Shown piece after piece: positions 36,199-44,066 of a DNA stretch of 64,000 nt. Under the pieces are notes generated by a model. The model saw nothing but the letters and a program-made list of their open reading frames with translations. It ran no database searches and was not told the origin of the DNA. The DNA is taken from NCBI GenBank assembly GCA_021604805.1, contig BQJR01000004.1, forward strand, positions 434,001-498,000, in the 5' to 3' direction. The stretch is from Planctomycetota bacterium (GTDB taxonomy: Bacteria; Planctomycetota; B15-G4). The position numbers and the translations under genes are program-made. Position 1 is the first letter of the stretch; every line of letters starts with the position of its first letter.

Positions 36199-38757
36199 TC
36201 AGGGCGTGACGCCGAGCACCGCGTTCGAGAGCGCAACGCCCGCCGGAGCCGCTGCGTCGGTGAGGGCCCACTGCGCCCAGAGTTGCGTGCCCGCGGGAAC
36301 GCCGAGCGGGAACACGAAGGGGATCGGGAAGCTGCCGTCGGGGTTCGTGCTGCGGAACAGGATGTCGAACCACGGCACGGGTTTGAGCGTGCCGCCCTTG
36401 AACGACGCGGGCGTGCTCGCGAGCGAAAGGAAGAGCGCAGCGGGCGCACTGGGCGCGGCGTCGTGGAGGTCCAACGAGCAGTTCGCGAAGCCCTCCAACG
36501 AACCCGAGGCGACGAGCAGCGGCTCGCCGTTCACGCCAGCGAGTGCGCTGCCTTCGTCCGACCAAGGCGAGCTGCCGTCGGTGGAGAAGGACCACACCGG
36601 CCCTTCCACCCAGTGAGTTCCGTCCGTGCTGTCGACGCGCCAGAACCACGCGCCGGCGTTCAGCAAGGGCGTCTGCCAGGAGCTCGACGCCGCGAAGCCT
36701 TGGTCGGCGGTCGCGACCGCGTCGCGGACATCGCTGTAGGTCGACGAGAGGTAGACCCGATGCCCCGTGGCCGCCGGCGACGAGGTCCAGGCGAGCTCGA
36801 GCGCACTCTCACTTGATGCGCTGAGTTGCGCGGGCGACGGGTCGGCGGCGCTGCCCAGACCGGCGGCGAGCGCTTCGATCTCCGCAGCGCTGAGCGTGCG
36901 CGCGAAGACCCGCACGTCGTCCATCGACCCACGGAAGGAGCGCGCGCTGCTGAGCGGATCGCGACCGATCGTGAGCTCGGCATCGAAGGGTTGGGGCGCG
37001 TGCTCGCTCACGTTCGTGGCGGAGCGCATGCCGGTGCCGTCGTCCAGGTAGACCGTGGCCGCGGACGGGGTGACGGCGAGCGCCACGAAGGTCCAGGTGT
37101 CGTCGGGCAAACCCAGCCCCGGAACCCAGTCCCACTTCTCGCCGGCCCAGTGGTAGCGCAGCCCGATGCCGGTTCCGAAGTTGAGACCCGACGTGGTGTT
37201 GCCGCCGCGGAAGAACACGAGGCCGGCCCAGTCGTTCTGATCGCCGTCGCGCTTCACCCAACCGGTGATCGTGAAGTTGGCCGTCGTGTGATCGGGCGCG
37301 CTCGCGATCAGGTGGTCGTCAACGCCATCGAAGCTGAGGCCACCGTTGATCGTGCCGCTGTCCCAGGTGGGCCCGCCTTCGAAGCTCGCGTGACGCAGGT
37401 GCGCCGAGGAGTCGCTCGCGACCGCGCCGCTGCCGGCATCCAGCGAGAAGTGCGCGAGCATGTCTGAGTCGGAGCTCAGCTTGGTCATTACGTTGCCCAC
37501 GGCTTCGCGACCGGCGGCGTCGGCGATGCGGTACTTGAAGCGATCGGTCTCGGCCGTGGGAACAGCAGGCGGCGTGTAGAGCAGTTCGTCGCGTCCGCCG
37601 GGGCCGGTGCCAGGCGACAGCGCGATCGCGCCGCCGAGCGCTGTGCTCGTGTCGAAAGACGTGATGCTGAAGGCCTCGGCGTTCGCGTCGTGGTCGTTGT
37701 CGAGCACGTCGATGGTGAAGGCGGGGCTCTGCGGCAGGTACTTGGAGCGGTCGAGGCTCGCGCGCGGCGGGATCTCCTCCGCGTACGGGCCGAGGTTGTC
37801 GAGGAAGGCCGCGCGCGCCTCACGATGCGCGATCGCCTTGGCTTGCTCGGGCCCCGACATGCGCGACTGCGAGTTGCCGGAGTTGATCGTCTTGCCTTCG
37901 GGCGTGCCGCCGTCGAAATGATTCAGTGACCAGTTGTGACCGACCTCGTGGCGCCACACGATCGAGAAGTCCCCCTCGCTCGACGCGCCGTTGGCCGAGT
38001 AACCCGGGCTGCCGATCACACCCACCGCTGCCAAGCCGCCGCCCGTGGCCGAGGTCGCGACGAGCGCCGCGTCGTGCGTGCTGGGAGCGAGCACGTTGTT
38101 CCATTGATTCGTGATCTCGGTGAGCAGCGCGTTGGTGGTCGTCATGCCCGCATAAGGGTCGACGGGTTGGGCGGCGCGGATCACCACGCGGCCGAGGCGA
38201 TGCACGATCCCGGCGTCGCGCAGGTAGAGCAAGTTCACGGTGTTGACCGAGTGCTCGATCATCTCGAGTGCGGCGTCGACATCGCCGTCGACGACGTACT
38301 GGCTGTGCGGGAGATCCACGCCGATCTCGGCCGCCCAGATGTCGGAGCCCGCGCCGCCGGACCCGGTCACGAAGGAGGGGTACTGCGGCGTCCAGTTCGG
38401 GTCGTTGCGCAGCGTGGTCGAGCCGCCGGCGTTGATCCACTCGGCGCCACCTTCGAAGAGCACGTGGTAGTGCGTGGAGCCGTCGGCGCGTCGCACGGCC
38501 GATGCCATCGCGCCAGGACGCTCGGCGATGGTGCCGAGGTAAGTGCGCACGTCGCCGGGTGTGTGCGTCGCGAAGGAGCCGTCGGCCTGCTGCACTTCGA
38601 CGACGAAGTTCGGCCCGCGCGCCGAGTGCTGCTCGAAGTCCGCAACGAAGGAGTTGGCCCCGTTGCTCACGGTCCATTGAAAGCTGGCCGGCGGCGTCTG
38701 GGCAGCAACGGGAAGCGCGAGCGACAGCGCCACGAACAACGAGAGCGTGCGATGCAT
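36199..38757 (-). CDS. Secreted metzincin-like metalloprotease with LamG-like domain
   Basis: The 852-aa protein starts at ATG 38757, directly with a signal peptide (MHRTLSLFVALSLALPVAAQ). The propeptide/catalytic part reaches about residue 330. HEVGHNWSLNHF (270-281) has the three zinc His (270, 274, 280) and catalytic Glu271 of metzincins, although the usual Gly between the second and third His is Ser277. A cadherin-like/tail linker (SPAFTIDVLDNDHDANAE) follows. Then comes a LamG/concanavalin-like domain of about 200 residues (AHFSLDAGSGAVASDSS, GLSFDGVDDHL, GSMDDVRVFARTLSAAEI), which usually binds carbohydrate. A fibronectin-like stretch is next. The last 120 residues (from PWSDEGSALAG) are the shared C-terminal beta domain, ending GVPAGTQLWAQWALTD and GVALSNAVLG. 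Confidence 0.88.
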   Translation of the reverse strand: MHRTLSLFVALSLALPVAAQTPPASFQWTVSNGANSFVADFEQHSARGPNFVVEVQQADGSFATHTPGDVRTYLGTIAERPGAMASAVRRADGSTHYHVLFEGGAEWINAGGSTTLRNDPNWTPQYPSFVTGSGGAGSDIWAAEIGVDLPHSQYVVDGDVDAALEMIEHSVNTVNLLYLRDAGIVHRLGRVVIRAAQPVDPYAGMTTTNALLTEITNQWNNVLAPSTHDAALVATSATGGGLAAVGVIGSPGYSANGASSEGDFSIVWRHEVGHNWSLNHFDGGTPEGKTINSGNSQSRMSGPEQAKAIAHREARAAFLDNLGPYAEEIPPRASLDRSKYLPQSPAFTIDVLDNDHDANAEAFSITSFDTSTALGGAIALSPGTGPGGRDELLYTPPAVPTAETDRFKYRIADAAGREAVGNVMTKLSSDSDMLAHFSLDAGSGAVASDSSAHLRHASFEGGPTWDSGTINGGLSFDGVDDHLIASAPDHTTANFTITGWVKRDGDQNDWAGLVFFRGGNTTSGLNFGTGIGLRYHWAGEKWDWVPGLGLPDDTWTFVALAVTPSAATVYLDDGTGMRSATNVSEHAPQPFDAELTIGRDPLSSARSFRGSMDDVRVFARTLSAAEIEALAAGLGSAADPSPAQLSASSESALELAWTSSPAATGHRVYLSSTYSDVRDAVATADQGFAASSSWQTPLLNAGAWFWRVDSTDGTHWVEGPVWSFSTDGSSPWSDEGSALAGVNGEPLLVASGSLEGFANCSLDLHDAAPSAPAALFLSLASTPASFKGGTLKPVPWFDILFRSTNPDGSFPIPFVFPLGVPAGTQLWAQWALTDAAAPAGVALSNAVLGVTP

Positions 38758-39195
38758 GGTGAGTTCGGGGCCGGGGAGGAGCGGCGCGCAGGTTCGGGGC
38801 CTGCGAGTCGGGATGAACTCAGTATAGGTCGATTCTGAAGCGATGACCCTCGGCCACGAGCCGGCACGACAACACTGGGGTGAACGACCGATGCGCACGC
38901 AGTGAGTGCACATTGAACGGCCGGCCGTGCGAGGTTCAGACGCGGCGGTTGTTCTTGCAGCACTTCGTCGCCGCTCCGTGATCGCGAGGCACGCAGCGCT
39001 GGAAGCCTCTCGTGAGTGAGATTCTCATGAAGCGTTTGGAGTGAGAAACAGCAGTGCACGAGGGCGCGCGTGCGCCCCCGCCGCGACGATGCGCCGGTAC
39101 ACTGCGCCTCACCGAGGAGCGTCGCCCCGACGAGGCCGTCAGCTCGCTTCCGAAGGCTCCGCACAGAGAAGCACCGCCCCCAGAAGAGAGACCCC
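38758..39195. other. 438-bp intergenic region
   Basis: It holds upstream sequences of the protease (minus) and of the gene at 39196 (plus), the CopZ-like remnant at 38880-38981, and nothing else that I can name. Confidence 0.4.
38880..38981 (+). pseudogene. Remnant of a CopZ-like gene (C-terminal fragment)
   Basis: One frame, ending at TGA 38979-38981, encodes NGRPCEVQTRRLFLQHF. The stand-alone CopZ-like protein at 27689 ends NGRPCEAEARRLFLQYF, also close to its stop codon. DNA identity over about 55 bp is high by eye. An in-frame GTG lies at 38880, but a TGA just upstream cuts off the rest, and the earlier Cys clusters are absent. I read this as a decayed paralogue; a genuine 33-aa peptide is less likely. 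Confidence 0.55.
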
Positions 39196-40476
39196 GTGAA
39201 CCGACTCACCGCCATCGCGCGCGCGCTGGCAGCGCTCTTCCTCGCAGCGCTCCCACTCAGCGCGCAAGTCACGGTGGTCGATGCGGTGGACGCCGTCGCG
39301 CTCGGGATTGACCCCAACGTCCACCTGCAGAACGCGATCAACGCGGCACCTCCCGGCGAGATCCTCTTGGTGCGCTCGGGGTACTACCTCTCGATCTTCG
39401 GCGGCGGCCCTTCCATCGACGGCAAGAGCCTCGCGATCATCGGAGAGAAGGGCGCGTCGCCGCCCGTCATCGGCCGCATCACGCTGCGCAATCTCGGGCC
39501 CACGGACTCGGTCGTGTTGAGGAACCTCGACACGAGCCTTCCGTCGGGCCTCTTCAGCTACCAAACCGGCCTCGTGATCGAATCGAGTGAAGGAACAGTC
39601 TGGGCCGAAGAGTGTTTCTTCCCGGGCAGCAGCCTCCCGGGTGGCGCGCTTGGGAACCGGCTTGTCCACTCGGGCGTGCTCATGGAAGGTCCGGGCGTGT
39701 TGCACCTCGTGCGCTGCGAAGTCAGCGGCGTTGTCGGAGAGGACGACTTCAGCTCGGGAGGGCCCACCGGCTTCTCCGTTGGAAGCGAAGGCGGATTCGG
39801 TCTGGAGCTCTTGGGCGGCACGGTCAACGCCTGGCGCTCGACGATCACCGGCGGCTTCGGCGGCGACAAAGAAGGCTCGACCACCGGCTCCTACGCAGGC
39901 GGTGACGCCGTCCACACTTCGAGCGCCGCAACGCTCGTGCTCGACGGCTGCACCCTGACGGGCGGCGGCGCCGATCAAGAAAGCGGCGGCGCGGGCATCA
40001 GCGCTCCGGCGGGGACAGCGCTTCAACTGTTTCGACGCGACTCACTGATCGCAGGCGGGCCGGGCTCGCCCGACGGCCCCCCCGTCGACGCACCCGACAT
40101 CGTGCAGACGAACCTCCCCGCCGCCTCGCGCGACTTCGTGCTGCCGGCACCGCTCGCGGTCGGCGAACAAAGCGCCGTTGTCCTCGAGGGACAACCGGGC
40201 GACCTCGTCGGTGTGCTGCTCGCCCTCGCGCCGGGCAACGTGCTGCTGCCGTCCAAACAAGGTGCGCTCGCGCTCGGCGGCAACCTCCGCGGCCCCTTCG
40301 TGCTCGGAACGATCCCCGCGTCGGGCCAACTCACTGTTCCGCTCCAAGCGCCGAGTCTCGTGCCCGCCTCGCTCGAGGGTCAGATCACGCTGGGGCAGCT
40401 TCTCGTGCGGCCGGCGGGACAGACCTCGAAGTTCCTGATCGGTCCGCCCACTGCTTTCACGCTCGTCGACGGCTAA
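39196..40476 (+). CDS. Exported beta-helix-like protein
   Basis: The 426-aa protein starts at GTG 39196 behind an AGAGAG site and has a signal peptide (ALAALFLAALPLSAQ). HLQNAINAAPPGEILLVRSGYY (from about residue 44) is the same N-cap type as in the proteins at 33092 and 34652. About 230 residues of beta coils follow (VVLRNLDTSLPSG, GVLMEGPGVLHLVRCEVSG, TLVLDGCTLTGGG). The final 110 residues are a separate beta region with LGTIPASGQLTVPLQAP. Function unknown; likely surface or periplasmic. Confidence 0.75.
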   Translation: MNRLTAIARALAALFLAALPLSAQVTVVDAVDAVALGIDPNVHLQNAINAAPPGEILLVRSGYYLSIFGGGPSIDGKSLAIIGEKGASPPVIGRITLRNLGPTDSVVLRNLDTSLPSGLFSYQTGLVIESSEGTVWAEECFFPGSSLPGGALGNRLVHSGVLMEGPGVLHLVRCEVSGVVGEDDFSSGGPTGFSVGSEGGFGLELLGGTVNAWRSTITGGFGGDKEGSTTGSYAGGDAVHTSSAATLVLDGCTLTGGGADQESGGAGISAPAGTALQLFRRDSLIAGGPGSPDGPPVDAPDIVQTNLPAASRDFVLPAPLAVGEQSAVVLEGQPGDLVGVLLALAPGNVLLPSKQGALALGGNLRGPFVLGTIPASGQLTVPLQAPSLVPASLEGQITLGQLLVRPAGQTSKFLIGPPTAFTLVDG

Positions 40477-40546
40477 GCGCGCCCCGGCACAACGCGGGGG
40501 TGAGCTTGGGGCGGCACACGATCCGGTCGGGTAGTGTGCAGCCCCC

Positions 40547-41866
40547 GTGCCGACCCTGACCCAGAGCTTCCGCGCGCGCAGCTTCACGCTCTGCGCGCTG
40601 TACTGCGCCCAAGGCATGCCCTGGGGTTTCGTCACGGTGACGCTGCTGGCCTACTTGGGCGAGCGCGGACTGAGCCTCGAAGACACGGCCGGGATCATCA
40701 GCCTGGCCACGCTGCCTTGGTCGTTCAAGTTCGTCTGGGGCGTCGTCATCGACCGCTTCACGTTCCGCCCGATGGGGCGCCGACGACCGTGGGTGCTCGT
40801 GGCCCAACTCGGCGCAGGCATCACGCTGCTGGCGATGATCCTGCAAGGCGACATCTCCGACGACGTGCAGCTGCTCGCGTGGATGGTCTTCGTGCACAAC
40901 TGTTTCGTGTCGCTGCAAGACGTCGCGTCCGACGCGCTGGCCATCGACGTGCTGCGCCCCGAAGAACGCGGCCGCGTCAACGGGCTCATGTGGGGCAGCA
41001 ACTACCTCGGTGTCGCGATCGGCGGCGCGGGCATGGGCACGGTGCTCGGGCGCTTCGGCATCCACGCCGCCTTCGTGTTGCAGGCGAGCGTGTTGCTCGC
41101 CATCGCGTTGCTCCCGCTGCTCATCAAGGAGCGTCCCGGGGAGCGCCTGTTCCCGTGGAGTCGAGGCGACGCCGAGAGTGACGGCGACGCCGAGCCCGCC
41201 GAGCGCATGTCGGTGCTCGTGCGTCGCCTCGCGCAGGCCTTCCTCGCGAAGTCGCCGCTGCTCGGACTGCTCTACGGGTCGGCGAGCTTCCTGATGATCG
41301 GCATCATGGCCACGATCCACCCGGTGTTCTGCACGCAGGTCGTCGGTTGGAGTCAGGAGCGTTACAGCCAGGTCGACGGTGGGCTGAGTTCGGGCGCCGG
41401 CATCGTGGGCGCGTTGGTCGGCGGCTTCCTCGTCGACCGACTCGGCGTGGGACGCATCGTCACGCTCGCGGCGCTGGGCGTCGTTGCACTGTGCGCAACC
41501 ATGAGCCTGTCCGAGAGCCTGCGCACGAACGGCAGCTTCGTGATGTTCTACCTGCCGGCGATGGCCTTCCTCACGTCGGCCCAAACCGTCGCGGGCTTCT
41601 CGTTGTTCATGCGCTTGTGCAGCGCGGTCGTGGCCGGCACGCAGTTCACCTTGTTCATGGCCGCCACGAACTTCGCGCGCGTCGGCGGCGCGCGCGTGGT
41701 CGAAGGTCTCGCCGACCAGGGCTACGCCACGCTCTTCCGCGCCATGGCGATCTCGTCGCTGGTGGCGCTGCCGTTCCTCTACGGCTGCCTCGCCACCGCC
41801 CCCGCCGTGGCCGCGATCTCGGAAGACGAGTTGCCGCCGGTGGCGCCGGATCCTGCGCCGGATTGA
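40547..41866 (+). CDS. MFS permease, AmpG-like
   Basis: The 439-aa protein starts at GTG 40547 and has about 12 membrane segments. CAQGMPWGFVTVTLLAYLGERG, then LPWSFKFVWGVVIDRFTF, MGRRRPWVLVAQLG and LQDVASDALAIDVLRPEERG match the AmpG / acetyl-CoA transporter-like branch of the major facilitator superfamily. AmpG brings anhydromuropeptides from the periplasm into the cytoplasm for cell-wall recycling; whether this one does is inferred. A charged loop (SRGDAESDGDAEPAER) separates the two halves. No regulatory motif was seen upstream. The tetR gene follows on the same strand after a hairpin. Confidence 0.8.
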   Translation: MPTLTQSFRARSFTLCALYCAQGMPWGFVTVTLLAYLGERGLSLEDTAGIISLATLPWSFKFVWGVVIDRFTFRPMGRRRPWVLVAQLGAGITLLAMILQGDISDDVQLLAWMVFVHNCFVSLQDVASDALAIDVLRPEERGRVNGLMWGSNYLGVAIGGAGMGTVLGRFGIHAAFVLQASVLLAIALLPLLIKERPGERLFPWSRGDAESDGDAEPAERMSVLVRRLAQAFLAKSPLLGLLYGSASFLMIGIMATIHPVFCTQVVGWSQERYSQVDGGLSSGAGIVGALVGGFLVDRLGVGRIVTLAALGVVALCATMSLSESLRTNGSFVMFYLPAMAFLTSAQTVAGFSLFMRLCSAVVAGTQFTLFMAATNFARVGGARVVEGLADQGYATLFRAMAISSLVALPFLYGCLATAPAVAAISEDELPPVAPDPAPD

Positions 41867-41957
41867 GTCGACGGACGGTCGGCCCGCAGTCGGTGTGCGC
41901 GCCGCCGCTCGGGTGGCCGTCACCCGCGAGGCTCGGGCTCCACCACCGACGTCTCCC

Positions 41958-41978
41958 GCCTCCGAGAGGCTCGGAGGC
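41958..41978 (+). terminator. Hairpin after the MFS gene
   Basis: GCCTCCGAG (41958-41966) and CTCGGAGGC (41970-41978) form a perfect 9-bp stem with a 3-nt loop, about 90 bases after the stop. No T-run follows, so termination is plausible but not certain. Confidence 0.45.
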
Positions 41979-42055
41979 CTCCCGCGCCACTCAGTGGTGG
42001 CCCCCTTTCCGGGCTGAGCCGCAAAACACCCACAGGGGCCGCATTTCCGGCTGCA

Positions 42056-42085
42056 TTGACCATAAATAGAATCCATGTTCTATTT
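42056..42085 (+). promoter_or_regulatory. tetR promoter with palindromic operator
   Basis: AAATAGAA (42064-42071) and TTCTATTT (42078-42085) are a perfect 8-bp inverted repeat with a 6-bp spacer. TTGACC (42056-42061) can serve as -35, with a weak -10 (TCTATT) at 42079-42084, 17 bp away. Transcription would then start close to the ATG at 42091, so the mRNA may be leaderless. The AT-rich palindrome stands out in this GC-rich DNA and fits a TetR-family operator. Confidence 0.65.
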
Positions 42086-42090
42086 CTGGC

Positions 42091-42765
42091 ATGCAAGCCA
42101 AGAGCACCGCCGACACCCTTCGCCCGCCGCTCCAGGAGCGCAGCCGGGCGTCCACCGATCGCGTGCTGGCGGCCACCGAAGAGCTGCTGACCGAGAAGCT
42201 CCTCGAGGAAGTCACCCTGGCTGAGATCCTCGAGCGCGCCGGTGTCTCGGTCGGCGCGTTCTACGCCCGCTTCGGGAATCGGGACGGCTTGGTGCCGCCG
42301 CTCCACGATCGCTACGACGAGCGGGTCGCGATCATCGCCGGCCGCGTGCTCGACCCGGCTCGCTGGGCCGCGGTCTCCTTGGAAGAGCGCGTCCGCAGCC
42401 TGGTGCGCTACGCCCTCACGGTCTACCGCCGCAACCACGGCCTGTTGCGCGCGCTCGTGCTCGAGTGGCGGCTGCACCCCGAGCGCATCACCGATCAGCA
42501 GCGGCAACGGCGCGAGGTCTTCTTCGACGCCATCGCCAACGTGCTGATCGGCGACGGCACCGAGATCAACCATCCCGACCCGCGCGCCGCCGCGCGCTTC
42601 GCCTTCCTCGCCTTCGGCGCCGTCTGCCGCGAGCTGCTGCTCCAGGGTCGCGTGGCCGCCCCGCTGCCGACCGACTTCGGCGACGACCGCGCGCTGGCCA
42701 AAGAACTGTCGCGCAATGTTCTGGCCCACCTCACCTACGCGGGTCCGCCCACACCCGGCGCCTGA
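42091..42765 (+). CDS. TetR-family transcriptional regulator
   Basis: The 224-aa protein has the TetR DNA-binding domain at 22-75: RVLAATEELLTEKLLEEVTLAEILERAGVS includes the first helices, and VSVGAFYARFGNRDGL is the recognition helix region. The C-terminal helical ligand domain (100-215) is not close to a known effector class. It probably represses its own promoter through the palindrome just upstream. The propeller gene at 42788 starts 22 bp after its stop and may be co-regulated, and the MFS gene upstream is another possible target. Confidence 0.9.
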   Translation: MQAKSTADTLRPPLQERSRASTDRVLAATEELLTEKLLEEVTLAEILERAGVSVGAFYARFGNRDGLVPPLHDRYDERVAIIAGRVLDPARWAAVSLEERVRSLVRYALTVYRRNHGLLRALVLEWRLHPERITDQQRQRREVFFDAIANVLIGDGTEINHPDPRAAARFAFLAFGAVCRELLLQGRVAAPLPTDFGDDRALAKELSRNVLAHLTYAGPPTPGA

Positions 42766-42787
42766 CTCCTCCATCGAGACCGTCACC

Positions 42788-43990
42788 ATGAAACTCACGC
42801 TCAGCGCAGTCACCCTGCTCCTGCTCCTCGCTCCGGCCGGCCCCGCCTTCGGCCAAGCGCCCAAGCTGTTGGTGTCCGGTTACACGAGCGGGGCGATCCA
42901 CGCCTTCGACGCCGCCGGTGCGAGCCTCGGAGAACTCGGCGCGGTCCCCGGCGCGCAGTCGATGCGCTACGGCCCCGACGGACACCTCTATGTTTGCGCC
43001 GAAGAGAGCGACGCCGTGCTGCGCTTCCACGGCGTCACCGGCGCCCCGCTCGGCCCCTTCGTGTGGGACGACCCGCTCACCCCCGCCGACGAGACCGGCG
43101 GCCTCGACACCCCCACCGCTGCGGTCTTCGGCCCGGACGGCATGCTCTACGTGGCGTCGTTCTCGCAAGACGCCGTGCTGCGCTACGACGGCGACACGGG
43201 CGCCTACATCGACGAGTTCATCTCCGCCGACAGTGGCACCCTCGACGGCCCCGACGCCGGCATGGACTTCGGCCCCGACGGGCACCTCTACATCCCCAGC
43301 TTCAACAACAACCGCGTGCTGCGCTACGACGGCAAGACGGGCGACCCCATGGGCACCTTCACACCCGTGGACGCGAGCGTGCTCTCGCGCCCGCGCTGCC
43401 TGCGTTGGCGCGGCGACGGCCTGCTCTACGTGACGAGCTGGGGCAACAACCGCGTGCTGCGCTACGACCTCGAAGGCGAACTCGTGGACATCTTCGCCAC
43501 GGTGTTCCGGCCCAGCGGGCTGGCCTTCGACCCCGAAGGCAACCTGCTCGTCACGAGTGATCAGAACAACTTCGTGCGCATGTTCGACGGCACGAGCGGC
43601 GCCGCCATGGGTCAGTTCGGCGATGCCCCCGGCGCGGGCGTGCTCGGCGCGACCTACCTCGAGTGGCTGCCCAACCCCGAACTGGTCATGCAGCAACCGT
43701 GGCCGCGCGAGGCCGACGAGCTCAACACCTTCGGCCTGTCGAACGCCACGCCCAACGGCGTGGTCTGGCTGGCGATCGGCGTCAACACGAGCTCGTGGCC
43801 CATCGCCTGCGCGCAGGACTTCTTGGGTGTCGCGGCGCCGTTGTTCAAGCCCGTCATGGCCGATCCCGACGGCGTGTGGCAGGCCACCGTTCCGATCCGC
43901 ATCGAGGCCTTGGGCACGACGCTCGTCGTGCAAGCCTACGACTCAGCGGGCGCGTGCCTGAGCAACCTGGTGATCGCCACCTTCGACTAG
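42788..43990 (+). CDS. Secreted NHL/SMP-30-like beta-propeller protein
   Basis: The 400-aa protein starts at ATG 42788 with a signal peptide (MKLTLSAVTLLLLLAPAGPAFG). Residues 30-290 are six propeller blades with the repeated pattern FGPDGxLYVxSxxxNxVLRYDGxTG, as in NHL, SMP-30 and streptogramin-lyase-like proteins. No catalytic metal site of the lactonase kind can be assigned. The last 100 residues (LNTFGLSNATPNGVVWLAIG and later TTLVVQAYDSAGACLSN) form a beta domain loosely like other exported protein ends in this window. It is 22 bp downstream of the tetR gene, in a probable operon. Confidence 0.8.
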   Translation: MKLTLSAVTLLLLLAPAGPAFGQAPKLLVSGYTSGAIHAFDAAGASLGELGAVPGAQSMRYGPDGHLYVCAEESDAVLRFHGVTGAPLGPFVWDDPLTPADETGGLDTPTAAVFGPDGMLYVASFSQDAVLRYDGDTGAYIDEFISADSGTLDGPDAGMDFGPDGHLYIPSFNNNRVLRYDGKTGDPMGTFTPVDASVLSRPRCLRWRGDGLLYVTSWGNNRVLRYDLEGELVDIFATVFRPSGLAFDPEGNLLVTSDQNNFVRMFDGTSGAAMGQFGDAPGAGVLGATYLEWLPNPELVMQQPWPREADELNTFGLSNATPNGVVWLAIGVNTSSWPIACAQDFLGVAAPLFKPVMADPDGVWQATVPIRIEALGTTLVVQAYDSAGACLSNLVIATFD

Positions 43991-44066
43991 CAACGCGGCC
44001 CCCTCCATGGGCCACGAGGAGTCGCGCCGGTCACCAACGCGATCGGGCTCCACCTGCGGCCAGCCG

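Noticed and set aside
39001..39040. TGAGATTCTCA-type short palindrome as a Fur-like box
   Set aside because: Too short and too unlike the consensus to call a regulatory site.
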